Source of the DNA: Bacillota bacterium
GTDB taxonomy: Bacteria > Bacillota > Clostridia > Lachnospirales > Cellulosilyticaceae
Direction: 5' to 3'
DNA length: 64,000 nucleotides
NCBI GenBank assembly: GCA_023436395.1
Contig: JAEZJJ010000066.1
Span: 1 to 64,000, forward strand
Below are positions 50,897-60,013 of the stretch, piece after piece; within the stretch, counting starts at the first letter, position 1; each line of letters begins with the position of its first letter. Both the position numbers and the translations under genes were made by a program. The notes under the pieces were generated by a model. It searched no databases and was not told the origin of the DNA. It saw only the letters and a program-made list of their open reading frames with translations.

Positions 50897-51883
50897 TTAT
50901 TGTTGTGTTTTGAAGAGTAAAAACTGCTTTTTGATACGTTCCTTAAATTGATTTTTAATATGAGTAGGTCCAAGAATCTTAATAATAGGACCAAATGAGA
51001 TAAGAATATTGATTAGTTCTTCCTCATCAAAAGGATAATAGAAGAGTTGGACAAGGCAAGTATGGGTTTCTTCATTAAACTCTGTAATCCTTTCATAATT
51101 TGAAAGATGCATAAAGGCACGATCAAACCCCTTTCTCTCATTACTAAGTTCGAAAAAAATAGGCTCCTTACATTTATAAGCTTTAACAATGCCCTCAATT
51201 TGTGTAGGGTCAAAATAGTTATTCATTGGTGTTATTGCTGTAATTGTACGGAGATTAATACGTATAACAGTATGGGATAGAATAGGATTTTCTGAAACAC
51301 CGATAAGATGAAAAGAATCTTGCGTCATACGGTATTCTAATTTATAGCCTGCAACAGTAGTAGTTATACATTCACTTTCCTCGTTGGTATAAGAGATTTT
51401 CATATATTCATGATGATGCAGATAGTTGGAAATGCTTCTAAATAGATGAATGTAGTCTTGGTTTGTAAAGTCCGTATCAAGAGAAGCTTGGTGAATAGGG
51501 TGTATAGTTTCAGGAAGAAATAAAGGTTCCACATTTCTAAGGACTTTCTTCAGTTGGTAAAGTTCATCTTCATCTAGAAATAAATGAATCTTAGGATCTA
51601 AGGTTAAAGTTTTTAACCAAGATTTCTGAGTTTGAGTTAGAAATGTGATAGGTGGATTTTGAAGTACACTATAATAAGTAGTATTTTCTTTATGTAATAA
51701 GTGATAACCCTCATCTGTTTGGCTAGTAAGCAAAGGAAGTAAAACTGTAGGAGTTTCTAAAAAGCCTTCCGTTGTAATGATTTTTCTGAGGGTGGAGATA
51801 TCTGCTCCTTCTTCTGAAATGGAAGACAGAATGTGATTTACTAAAGTATAGTATTTGCTATGTAGTTCATTAAATAATGACAT
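50897..51883 (-). CDS. WYL-domain transcriptional regulator 2, 328 aa
   Basis: Start ATG 51883 is six bases after AGGAGG; its first bases overlap the preceding WYL gene. An N-terminal helical/winged-helix part (~1-100) is followed by a WYL-type domain (HEYMKISYTNEESECITTTVAGYKLEYRMTQDSFHLIGVS region, key YKLEYRMTQDSFHLIGVSEN) and a C-terminal WCX-like extension (GFDRAFMHLSNYERITEFNE). WYL proteins act as ligand- or nucleic-acid-responsive regulators. It is encoded directly upstream of RNA array 2 on the same strand. Confidence 0.82.
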   Translation of the reverse strand: MSLFNELHSKYYTLVNHILSSISEEGADISTLRKIITTEGFLETPTVLLPLLTSQTDEGYHLLHKENTTYYSVLQNPPITFLTQTQKSWLKTLTLDPKIHLFLDEDELYQLKKVLRNVEPLFLPETIHPIHQASLDTDFTNQDYIHLFRSISNYLHHHEYMKISYTNEESECITTTVAGYKLEYRMTQDSFHLIGVSENPILSHTVIRINLRTITAITPMNNYFDPTQIEGIVKAYKCKEPIFFELSNERKGFDRAFMHLSNYERITEFNEETHTCLVQLFYYPFDEEELINILISFGPIIKILGPTHIKNQFKERIKKQFLLFKTQQ

Positions 51884-53135
51884 TTTCATCCTCCTCATAA
51901 TAAGTATACATCGTAGTAATGTCCCTTTTAAAACGGCCAAGAACTTCTTTGTTGGTACAGTCAATCCAAAGAATACGTCCTATAAACTGTCTGAGCCAAG
52001 GAACCATTTCATTTGCCTCTAGCACTTGGATAGTATAAGAAAAAGTATTAGGGCTAGTACGTATAAGTTTACCTTCCTTATGAAAGGTTTCTATATGATG
52101 AATGAGTGGCTTTTCAGAAGTCTCATCAATGTTTAAAGATAATTCCCAAGTGTCTAAAGTGGCAGGGGCATCCATAGTTTTAAAGGAAACACCCCAACTA
52201 CTACCAAGTAAGATATTAATAATAGAGAGCTTTTGAGAAAAGTTTTTATCAATGTTTTCTAAAATGGAGACAGCTACGACACGATCTAGGCGAAAGAATT
52301 TATACGCTCTAGCATGATAGTCATATGCCATAACATAACGTCTACCTTGCCCCACATTATCTACTATTTTAAGGGGAAGAATAGTACTTGTCTTTGATCT
52401 GGCATGTGTAAGTTCTACTTGTTTATGCTGAGTAATGGCTGATAAGAGTTGATACAGAATAATATCATCAAGTGTATGGCTAAAGTGAATATCTCTAAAG
52501 GCAAAGTAAGACTTGAAGTCTGGATATTGCTCTAAAATAAAATGACCTAAAATACCCAAGGGGGCAACATTTTGATAAAAGGTAAGGGCATGATTAAGTG
52601 CAGTCATAGTATGTTCAGGTAAAAGGCCAAGAGGTGAAGGGATAAGACGATAATACAGTAGTTTTCCTTCTCGAATCTCTTCTATGAGACCTATTGAAAC
52701 ATATTCAGTTAGTTTAAGACGTAGGGTACGATTATCAAGGATTTTATCTAGTTCAAATTGATCCAGATAGTTGGAAAGAAGTAGCTCATAGAGTTCTGTA
52801 AGCGTGAGCCTAGTATATGATTGGAGTAAATCCAAGAGTATGAAGTGAAGCATAATATCATTTTTAGTAAAGCTTTTAGTCTTGAAACCTTCAAAAAGTG
52901 GATTGGAAGATAGGAGCATACTATCAAAATGAATAGATAACTTTTTTCCACTAGCAGAAGTCTGCTCATCTATATAATGCCCTAAATAGCTTTGGATACG
53001 TCTACGTTCATTATCATAAGTGCGTGCACTCTTATGGGTGAAATCTTCTCTTGTTTTACAACCATAGATTGCAAAAATCCGCATGTATTCTCTAATCTTA
53101 TCAAAGTTCTTGATAAGCTCATTAAAGATAGCCAT
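51870..53135 (-). CDS. WYL-domain transcriptional regulator 1, 421 aa
   Basis: ATG 53135 after AAGGAGGAAAATTC. Winged-helix-like N-terminus (RLTLTELYELLLSN, KLTEYVSIGLIEEIREGKLLYYRL), WYL domain near ~230-310 (KQVELTHARSKTSTILPLKIV, GRRYVMAYDYHARAYKFFRLDRV) and a WCX-like tail. Overlaps the second WYL gene by 14 bp, so the two probably act as a heteromeric pair in the manner of PafBC. It is divergent from rtcB with 232 bp between starts. Confidence 0.85.
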   Translation of the reverse strand: MAIFNELIKNFDKIREYMRIFAIYGCKTREDFTHKSARTYDNERRRIQSYLGHYIDEQTSASGKKLSIHFDSMLLSSNPLFEGFKTKSFTKNDIMLHFILLDLLQSYTRLTLTELYELLLSNYLDQFELDKILDNRTLRLKLTEYVSIGLIEEIREGKLLYYRLIPSPLGLLPEHTMTALNHALTFYQNVAPLGILGHFILEQYPDFKSYFAFRDIHFSHTLDDIILYQLLSAITQHKQVELTHARSKTSTILPLKIVDNVGQGRRYVMAYDYHARAYKFFRLDRVVAVSILENIDKNFSQKLSIINILLGSSWGVSFKTMDAPATLDTWELSLNIDETSEKPLIHHIETFHKEGKLIRTSPNTFSYTIQVLEANEMVPWLRQFIGRILWIDCTNKEVLGRFKRDITTMYTYYEEDENVII

Positions 53136-53274
53136 GAATTTTCCTCCTTAATAAGTGAATGAAACTTCTCTATAATTATTGACTTCTAATGAAGAATGAG
53201 TGAATGACAAAGAGAATTCATTAGTTGGAAATTTAATTATATCATAATACAAAATTAAACACATTTAAAATAAA

Positions 53275-53322
53275 TCGTAATAATTTTTTCATGATATTAA
53301 AAAGGGAGGGTGTTAGTATAAG
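53275..53322 (+). promoter_or_regulatory. Promoter with conserved 24-bp motif, rtcB copy
   Basis: TCGTAA-N3-TTTTTTCATGA then TATT (53275-53298), 22 bp, TATAAG (53317-53322). Motif sequence and spacing match the array 1 promoter; the position near -40 suits an activator that compensates for a poor -35. Confidence 0.72.
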
Positions 53323-53367
53323 GACATAGGGCGAGGACCTTAAATCTAAATAAAGAAAAGAGGAAAG

Positions 53368-54606
53368 ATGATGTTTGTGATCTATGAAAAAGAAAAGACA
53401 AAGGCACCAATTAAAGTATGGGTAAAAGATAGAGAAAGTATAGAGGAAAGTTGTTTAGAACAAGCATACAATCTTTCTAATTTACCTTTTATTCATCAAT
53501 GGGTGAGCTTAATGCCCGATACACATACAGGTATGGGAATGCCCATTGGAGGTGTTATTGCTACTCAAGATGTAGTCATTCCTCATGCAGTAGGTAGTGA
53601 TATTGGATGTGGTATGATTTTTGTAGAGACTAATATAGAAGCAGAGCTATTAAAGTCTGTTCAAACAGGTAATGGGGTATTAATGCAAGCGATCATAGGA
53701 AGTGTGCAACGTTCAGTACCAGTAGGTAGAGCACATCATAACAAAATGAAGCCCTCTAAAGTAATTGATGAGGCTATGAAAAACATAGAAAAGTATATGA
53801 AAGCACCAACATTGGTACCTCAAATAGAGGATGCTTACTATCAAATAGGAACCTTAGGTGGAGGGAATCATTTCATAGAGTTTCAAGAAGATGAAGCAGG
53901 TAAAGTTGGCATTATGATTCATACAGGAAGTCGTCATTTTGGTAAGCAGATTGGCGATCATTTCAATCAAATGGCTAAGGATTTGAATCAAACATGGTAT
54001 AGCTCAGTTCCAGAGGAGTATAATCTTGCCTTTTTACCTGCTAAAAGTGAGGAAGGACGACTTTACTTAGAGTATATGAATCTTGCATTAGACTTTGCAG
54101 AGGAAAATAGAGAGAAAATATTAGAGGCTGTTATGGAGTCAGTGAGTACTTTAGTAAAAAAACATTGCGATATAGATGTTGTATATACCAATAAGATTAA
54201 TGTACATCATAACTATGCAGCTATGGAGATTCATTACGGCAGAAATGTGTGGGTACATCGTAAGGGAGCTATTAGGGCAGGAGTAGGAGAAAAAGGAATT
54301 ATTCCAGGAGCTATGGGGTCTTATAGCTATATTGTAGAAGGAAAGGGGAATCCAGAAAGCTTTGAGTCGTGTTCTCATGGAGCGGGAAGGGTGTATTCTC
54401 GAACTGAAGCTAAAAAAAATTACTCAGTAGAAAAGGTCATGTGTGATTTAAAGGATCAACAGGTTATTTTAGGGAAGAAGAATAAGAAAGATGTGGCAGA
54501 GGAATGTCGTTTTGCTTATAAAAATATTGATGAGGTAATTGAGAATCAATTAGATTTAATTACACCCATTAAAAAGCTAAAAACAATAGGCGTAATTAAA
54601 GGATGA
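53368..54606 (+). CDS. rtcB: RtcB RNA ligase
   Basis: 412 residues; ATG ATG start after GAGGAAAG. Joins 2',3'-cyclic phosphate or 3'-phosphate RNA ends to 5'-OH ends using GTP and Mn2+. Metal/catalytic residues seen: VGSDIGCGM (Cys ~81), GGGNHFIEF, HTGSRHFG, INVHHNYA, the guanylated His in VWVHRKGAI (~296), and the C-terminal GAGRVYSRTEAKK. Typical length. Positioned next to WYL regulators and tRNA-like RNAs, it probably repairs cleaved tRNA or processes the RNAs of the arrays. No rtcA or archease gene is present in the window. Confidence 0.95.
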   Translation: MMFVIYEKEKTKAPIKVWVKDRESIEESCLEQAYNLSNLPFIHQWVSLMPDTHTGMGMPIGGVIATQDVVIPHAVGSDIGCGMIFVETNIEAELLKSVQTGNGVLMQAIIGSVQRSVPVGRAHHNKMKPSKVIDEAMKNIEKYMKAPTLVPQIEDAYYQIGTLGGGNHFIEFQEDEAGKVGIMIHTGSRHFGKQIGDHFNQMAKDLNQTWYSSVPEEYNLAFLPAKSEEGRLYLEYMNLALDFAEENREKILEAVMESVSTLVKKHCDIDVVYTNKINVHHNYAAMEIHYGRNVWVHRKGAIRAGVGEKGIIPGAMGSYSYIVEGKGNPESFESCSHGAGRVYSRTEAKKNYSVEKVMCDLKDQQVILGKKNKKDVAEECRFAYKNIDEVIENQLDLITPIKKLKTIGVIKG

Positions 54607-54654
54607 TCATAAAATAGGAGACTACAAAAGGGACTGTAAACCTTGAGTTAATGT

Positions 54655-54707
54655 AAAATGACCTGAATAAGGTAGATTTAAAAATCTAACTTATTCAGGT
54701 CATTTTC
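54655..54707. terminator. Strong terminator after rtcB
   Basis: AAAATGACCTGAATAAG pairs with CTTATTCAGGTCATTTT; inner AGATTT/AAATCT pairs as well. Confidence 0.85.
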
Positions 54708-54778
54708 ATTTCTTGATTTATATTACCTTTTGAAATAGAGATACTATTATTCTCTGATGAGTTTTGAAAATAAAAACC

Positions 54779-56218
54779 TTAGTGCGTATTAGATATAGGT
54801 TTGAACCCATCTAGGCTTATTTGATAAGCATAGATACAAAAAGCAATGTATCCCAGCACTTGTAATAAGGATAAGACAAATACAAAAGGCATATTTGAAT
54901 AGAGATAAGTAGCTCTCAGCACAAGGCTCATATTTAGTGTTTGTAGAATGCTAAAGTATACTAAGAAGATAAAGGTCGTCTTTTTAGGCACATAGAGATA
55001 AGCAATAAAGAGACAGATAAGAGCAGGGAATATATACCTTTCATGCATATGATGGCCTAAAGTAAAGATGCCTAAAATCATTAGGGCTCCGTATAGTGCA
55101 AAGTTAGCTTTAGACTTATCTTTATAGGCCAAGTAGAAGGTATAGACTAATGAAAGAAATATGCCTATTGCACCTAGCAATTTGTAGCTTATACCCAAAA
55201 ACGTCTGGGCATCAGAAATCCAGAGGCCATTAATAAGTGACATCAGATTGATAGCATTAACAGAAGCATAAGGATAAGATCCCATAGTTGAAAAGTATAA
55301 TTGAACAATCCAAAATGGATCTGATTTAGTTAATAAAAAAGGAAAACAAACCACTAAAAAAAATAATAGTGCCATGCCACCAGAGATAAGCGTAGAGCGA
55401 ATAATATCTTTGATAGTACGGCCATTACAGTAGTAGAAGTATCCAATGATAAAAACAGGCCCAAAGAGAAACATTTGAGGCTTAATCAGTAGACCACCTA
55501 CAAAAGCTAGACTCGCCCAAAGTAATTTTTTCTCATAGAAGGCAATGATCATAAGAATGACAAAGAAAGATAGAATGATATCTACTTGCCCCCATACTGC
55601 TGAATCAAATATTATGGCAGGATTAAAAAGAAAAAGTCCAGTCAGCAATAAAGGGAATTTAAATTGTTTTTTACAAGCATACCAATAAATTAAGCCACCT
55701 GCTAAAAGGTCGAAGAAGAAGATGGGGAGCTTAAGAATGATGTTATATAAAATTGAAGTTGGGAGTAGCTCAATACTTTTTAGCAATATGCCAATAGGCC
55801 ATAATATAAGCATATAACCAGGTGGATAATCAGCAAAAACTACAGATTCATAGAAGCTACTAGGCCCATACTTAGCCATCCCAAGTGCCCAACCACCCCA
55901 ACATGCCATGTCTGTAGGATGACCTTTATAATTAACAGCCAATATTAAACGAATTAAAAAGGTACCTATAAGTAGAGTAGTTAAAAGCCATGGGTGAAAA
56001 TGATGAGAAGTACAATGGGTAGAAGTATCTATATATCTGAGACCGACAAAGCTTATGACTAAATAGATCGTTAAGAAAATAAGAGATAACGTTACAACAG
56101 ATTCAAAGCCTGTGAACATTTGATTAGCACTTGCAAAAATAGGTGTATTAAGGGTTAGTGAAAGAATAAAAATTACTATATAGTGAAGTTTAGAATATTG
56201 TATTTTGCTATAAAACAT
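54779..56218 (-). CDS. Polytopic glycosyltransferase-like membrane protein, 479 aa
   Basis: ATG 56218 after TAAGGAGTCC. Eleven or more hydrophobic segments; an extracytoplasmic loop early in the protein contains GHPTDMACWGGWALGM and FADYPPGYMLILWP, the Asp-containing loop typical of GT-C enzymes using polyprenyl-phosphate sugars (GT87/DUF2029-like). Possible role in adding sugars to cell-envelope polymers. Monocistronic; substrate unknown. Confidence 0.75.
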   Translation of the reverse strand: MFYSKIQYSKLHYIVIFILSLTLNTPIFASANQMFTGFESVVTLSLIFLTIYLVISFVGLRYIDTSTHCTSHHFHPWLLTTLLIGTFLIRLILAVNYKGHPTDMACWGGWALGMAKYGPSSFYESVVFADYPPGYMLILWPIGILLKSIELLPTSILYNIILKLPIFFFDLLAGGLIYWYACKKQFKFPLLLTGLFLFNPAIIFDSAVWGQVDIILSFFVILMIIAFYEKKLLWASLAFVGGLLIKPQMFLFGPVFIIGYFYYCNGRTIKDIIRSTLISGGMALLFFLVVCFPFLLTKSDPFWIVQLYFSTMGSYPYASVNAINLMSLINGLWISDAQTFLGISYKLLGAIGIFLSLVYTFYLAYKDKSKANFALYGALMILGIFTLGHHMHERYIFPALICLFIAYLYVPKKTTFIFLVYFSILQTLNMSLVLRATYLYSNMPFVFVLSLLQVLGYIAFCIYAYQISLDGFKPISNTH

Positions 56219-56398
56219 AGAAGGACTCCTTACTGTTAAACATAATAAAAACTAACTTATATTACCATATGAATGGGCATCATAGAATGATTAAAATGTA
56301 AATATTTATAAAAATAGGGATGCAAATATTTCATTTTTCATAGTAATAGAACTTCCTATATTTTAATTATACCCAATCCTAAATGTATTAAAAAATGA

Positions 56399-56446
56399 TT
56401 GACAATTTACAAAATAATGCTAATATAAAAATGAATAGTAAATTCA
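56399..56446 (+). promoter_or_regulatory. Promoter and candidate TetR operator
   Basis: TTGACA (56399-56404), 16 bp, TAATAT (56421-56426), then the palindrome TGAAT-AGTAA-ATTCA (56432-56446) just upstream of the TetR ribosome binding site; suggests autoregulation. Confidence 0.6.
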
Positions 56447-56462
56447 CTTTTGGAGAGGGAAT

Positions 56463-57053
56463 ATGGCACAATATAAAAAGAATGAAGTTAAAGATAAGAT
56501 TGATCAAGCTGCAATGGAGGTATTTTCGAAAAAAGGATATCAGAATACAAAAATAGCAGATATCGCAGAAAAAGCTGGGATTTCAGTAGGGAATGTATAT
56601 CGTTACTATAAGGGTAAAGAAGAAATTTTGTGTGAACTCATACCTGGGGATTTTTTACAACAGTTACAGGAAGCATTAAATAAAAAACTTTGCTCATGGA
56701 AGGGTGATGATGAATCAAATGGTCATTTCTTAGCCAGTATACAATTTATCGAACTGCTAGTGGAGAAGAAAGAACAATTGGCTATTTTGATTGCAGGTTG
56801 TGAGGGAACAGAATATTCAAATTTCAAAGATCAAATAATTAATTATATGACAAATCTTTTCCTTAGTAGATATGCAGGAAAACTTAAGTTTGATAGTATG
56901 AAGAACAAAGAAATTATAACACTCATATATGAGAAACATTTTGAAATGATGGCAGAAGTTTTTAAACTACCAGGTGATAAAAAAGAGTTACAGGAAAAAA
57001 TAATGGTAATCAATGGTTATCATGTCAAAGGCATAACAAGCCTTATTCAATAA
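56463..57053 (+). CDS. TetR-family regulator, 196 aa
   Basis: ATG after GGAGAGGGAAT. HTH at ~25-50 (TKIADIAEKAGISVGNVYRYYKGKEEIL). Helical ligand-binding C-terminal domain. The flavodoxin-like reductase starts 13 bp after its stop, so the pair is an operon in which the regulator probably controls itself and the reductase. Confidence 0.9.
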   Translation: MAQYKKNEVKDKIDQAAMEVFSKKGYQNTKIADIAEKAGISVGNVYRYYKGKEEILCELIPGDFLQQLQEALNKKLCSWKGDDESNGHFLASIQFIELLVEKKEQLAILIAGCEGTEYSNFKDQIINYMTNLFLSRYAGKLKFDSMKNKEIITLIYEKHFEMMAEVFKLPGDKKELQEKIMVINGYHVKGITSLIQ

Positions 57054-57066
57054 AGGAGAAAATGAA

Positions 57067-57684
57067 ATGAAACTATTAGTTGTAAGTGCAAGTGCAAAAC
57101 AAGGTGGAACAGTCAACACAGTCTGTAAAAAATTACTTGAAGGTGCAGAAAGTGTAGGGCATGATACCGAAATCATAAATCTTCATGATTATCATATGAA
57201 GCATTGTATAGGGTGTATGCAATGCACCAAGACAAAGCAGTGCATACTCAAAGATGATTTTGACGTACTGTTTGAAAAAGTAAAAGAAGCAGACTACATC
57301 ATTCTAGGTTCCCCCATTTATTGCCATAACGTAGCGGGGATAATGAAAGATTTTTTGGATAGAAGTTGTTTTGCTGTAACGCCTTATGTTGAGATACAGC
57401 AGGAAGATAAATTATTTGATAAACTAAAACGTGGCATTAGGTATCTTGATGGATTTAAAAATAATGCGCCCTTTAAGACAAAAAAACTCATTACAGTTTT
57501 GGCTTGCAGTAATCCTATTTCTGATTTTAAAGAGGCAGATACACAGATTAAAAAATTTGCAGAAGAGATGGGAATAAAGAGAATTCAAAAAGTACGTTGT
57601 GCAGATACGCTTTTTAGACTTAACCCAAAGTCTATAGATAAGATATATAAGAGGGCATTTGCTATGGGAGCAAATATAAAATAG
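57067..57684 (+). CDS. NAD(P)H-dependent FMN reductase / flavodoxin-like oxidoreductase
   Basis: 205 residues. FMN-binding loop VVSASAKQGGTVNTVCKKLLEGA, Cys motif HCIGCMQCTKTKQC at ~47-60 as in iron-sulfur flavoproteins and related NADPH-dependent reductases, and GSPIYCHNVAGIMKDFLDR at ~78-97. Likely reduces quinones, azo or nitro compounds or metals under control of the TetR neighbour. Confidence 0.87.
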   Translation: MKLLVVSASAKQGGTVNTVCKKLLEGAESVGHDTEIINLHDYHMKHCIGCMQCTKTKQCILKDDFDVLFEKVKEADYIILGSPIYCHNVAGIMKDFLDRSCFAVTPYVEIQQEDKLFDKLKRGIRYLDGFKNNAPFKTKKLITVLACSNPISDFKEADTQIKKFAEEMGIKRIQKVRCADTLFRLNPKSIDKIYKRAFAMGANIK

Positions 57685-57786
57685 ACATAAAGAAAGGTTG
57701 TAATATTGAATGTATTTATATACAGCTAATACATAATTCTTACTTTTAAATTCGTGTAAGAGTATATATAAACAAATAAGTAATAG

Positions 57787-57842
57787 TCTATACTATGAAA
57801 AGGCAAGTGCTATGGTTAGCGCTTGCCTTTTCATAGTATAGA
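57787..57842. terminator. Bidirectional terminator
   Basis: Nearly perfect 24-bp inverted repeat (TCTATACTATGAAAAGGCAA with TTGCCTTTTCATAGTATAGA) between convergent genes. Confidence 0.85.
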
Positions 57843-57883
57843 CCACCAGATTTATTTTGGGACTCATCTTCTTGTCCTTTCAT

Positions 57884-59182
57884 CTAGGGTTTGAGGAGGG
57901 GAAGGAGCAATTTAAAAGCACAACCACCATCAGGGGAATCAGTTAGGCTAAGTCTGCCACCATGCAACCTTAGGATTTCATGAGCAATGCTTAATCCTAG
58001 ACCATAGTGAGTATCACTGGTCCTAGAGACATCTAATTTATAAAAACGTTTAAATACTTTTGCTTTTGCTTCATCAGGGATACCAGGTCCATTATCAAGG
58101 ACACCTAATTCAATACTATCCTTAGAAATGTTAAGGGTTAAAGTAATCTGGGTACCAATGGGGGTATAGGACATGGCGTTATCAATTAAAATGGAAAGCA
58201 CTTGTTCAATACGTTGCTTATCAAGTAGCAGTGGTTCTAAGATTGAGCCTGGCAGTTCTATATCTAATTTTTGATGATGTGCTTCGACTAAAGGTAAGAA
58301 ACGGTCATAAACTTCTAAAAGAAGAGTATCTACTTCAACTGGCTGTTTATTGATGGACCATTTTCCGGAATCTGCTCGTGCTAAAACAAGTAAGTCACCT
58401 ATGAGCCTTGAAAGGTGGTTGCATTCATGATGAATTGTATTAAGTCCCTGTTGCTCAGGGGCACTTTTAGTTTCCAGCATTTCCTCAGTAACCGCTTGGA
58501 TGACTGCTACAGGAGAACGCAGTTCATGAGAAGCAGCAGCTACAAAGTCAATTTGCTCCTGCCGGCTGACTTTAACAGGTTTAATAGCTTTACCAGCAAA
58601 CCACCAGCTAAAGAGTCCAAGGAACAATATCCCACAGAGGATAAGACTTATAAAGATTAATCTTAAATGGGAGATCTCAGCATCATCTTGAGCCATATCT
58701 TTAAGAATAAGAAGTTCATAAGGTTGATCGTTATAGGTCATAACTGTAATACCAACTAGAAAATGTTTTGAAGATTCATAGAGAGAAAAAATAAGGGGAG
58801 CATCCTCTTGTGTCACAACGTAACGGGAAAAAGGGTTAAAGCCATATTGAGAAACACTTATTTTTTTTGCTTTATCAATAAGACTATTTCGCTCACTTTT
58901 TGAACTATAAGCACCAGAAAATGTGAAAGGCCCATTTTTACTAGAAATTGAAATGATGCAATGATTATCAGCTTCTTGCTTGGCAAGCCAGGTATGTGAA
59001 ATATAAGATTCATCTAGAAGATGTTGGGAGACGTAAGTTAACTGATTCATAAGGGCAAAGCGACTACGTATATTAAGTTCTTTAGCTGAAAAACTAAAAG
59101 CAACAATAGTAATGACTATTAAGATAGTAGCAGTAAACAAGATACAAAGAAGAGTAAGTCTGTTTCTTAGCTTATCTAGCAT
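57884..59182 (-). CDS. Sensor histidine kinase
   Basis: 432 residues. TM1 ~10-32, extracytoplasmic sensor ~33-170, TM2 ~175-195 (LIFISLILCGILFLGLFSWWF), HisKA with AAASHELRSPVAVIQ, and HATPase with NAMSYTPIGTQ, DNGPGIPDEAKAKVFKRF and GLGLSI. Partner of the response regulator whose gene overlaps its start by 11 bp. The divergent sugar ABC operon starts 158 bp beyond the regulator, a possible target. Confidence 0.93.
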   Translation of the reverse strand: MLDKLRNRLTLLCILFTATILIVITIVAFSFSAKELNIRSRFALMNQLTYVSQHLLDESYISHTWLAKQEADNHCIISISSKNGPFTFSGAYSSKSERNSLIDKAKKISVSQYGFNPFSRYVVTQEDAPLIFSLYESSKHFLVGITVMTYNDQPYELLILKDMAQDDAEISHLRLIFISLILCGILFLGLFSWWFAGKAIKPVKVSRQEQIDFVAAASHELRSPVAVIQAVTEEMLETKSAPEQQGLNTIHHECNHLSRLIGDLLVLARADSGKWSINKQPVEVDTLLLEVYDRFLPLVEAHHQKLDIELPGSILEPLLLDKQRIEQVLSILIDNAMSYTPIGTQITLTLNISKDSIELGVLDNGPGIPDEAKAKVFKRFYKLDVSRTSDTHYGLGLSIAHEILRLHGGRLSLTDSPDGGCAFKLLLPLLKP

Positions 59183-59855
59183 CTTTATCCTCCAGTATAT
59201 ATCCTACAGAACGAACAGTTGTTAATGTGACATCGCTTCCTACACTTGTCAGCCTACGGCGTATGAATCGGATATAGTTATCGATATTACTTTCGTCTAC
59301 AGGGGCATCAGGACCCCAAATTCTGGAGAAGATGACTTGCCGTGGTAGTATCTGCCTTGGATTTTCAAGAAAGAGCTCTAATAAATGACCTTCTCGCTTA
59401 GAAACAGAGCAGCTATGCCCAGGTCCTATTAGTATTTGTTGAAGGCAATCATAAGAAATGTCACCAAAGGTTAATTGCTGTGTACTTTCCCATTTAGTTG
59501 GACGACGTCTTAAGGCACGGATTCTTGCAAGGAGTTCTTCCATTGCAAAGGGCTTCGTTAAATAATCATCAGCACCTGCATCTAACCCATTCACTCTATC
59601 GCCTACATCACTAAGGGCAGTAATAATAATTACAGAAGTATGTATACCTTTATTTCGTATAATTTTTAAAAGGTCAATGCCATTTAATGAAGGGAGCATA
59701 CAGTCTAAAATAACAAGGTCATAACCATGACTATTAATATACTCTAAACCTTCTTTGCCATCATAGGTATAGTCTAAAGTATAGCCAGCTTTGATAATAT
59801 GCCTGGCGATAGTTTGACAAAGTATTTTGTTATCTTCTATAAGTAAAATACGCAT
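59172..59855 (-). CDS. OmpR-family response regulator
   Basis: 227 residues; ATG 59855 after AAAGGAGGC. Receiver with phospho-acceptor in DLVILDCMLPS (Asp ~51) and TKPFAMEELLARI; C-terminal winged helix (SKREGHLLELFLENPRQIL, VDESNIDNYIRFIRRRL). First gene of the two-component operon. Confidence 0.93.
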   Translation of the reverse strand: MRILLIEDNKILCQTIARHIIKAGYTLDYTYDGKEGLEYINSHGYDLVILDCMLPSLNGIDLLKIIRNKGIHTSVIIITALSDVGDRVNGLDAGADDYLTKPFAMEELLARIRALRRRPTKWESTQQLTFGDISYDCLQQILIGPGHSCSVSKREGHLLELFLENPRQILPRQVIFSRIWGPDAPVDESNIDNYIRFIRRRLTSVGSDVTLTTVRSVGYILEDKDAR

Positions 59856-60013
59856 AAAAGCCTCCTTTTATATGATAAAGCTATTATAGCATTAAAAAGT
59901 TAGGTAAAATAATTAATATAAAATAAATTTAATAAATTTAAAATTTACAGAAAAAATACAGAAAGAAGTACTAGACTAAAGGCATTATATTAAGAAAGAA
60001 GGTATCAGAAACA

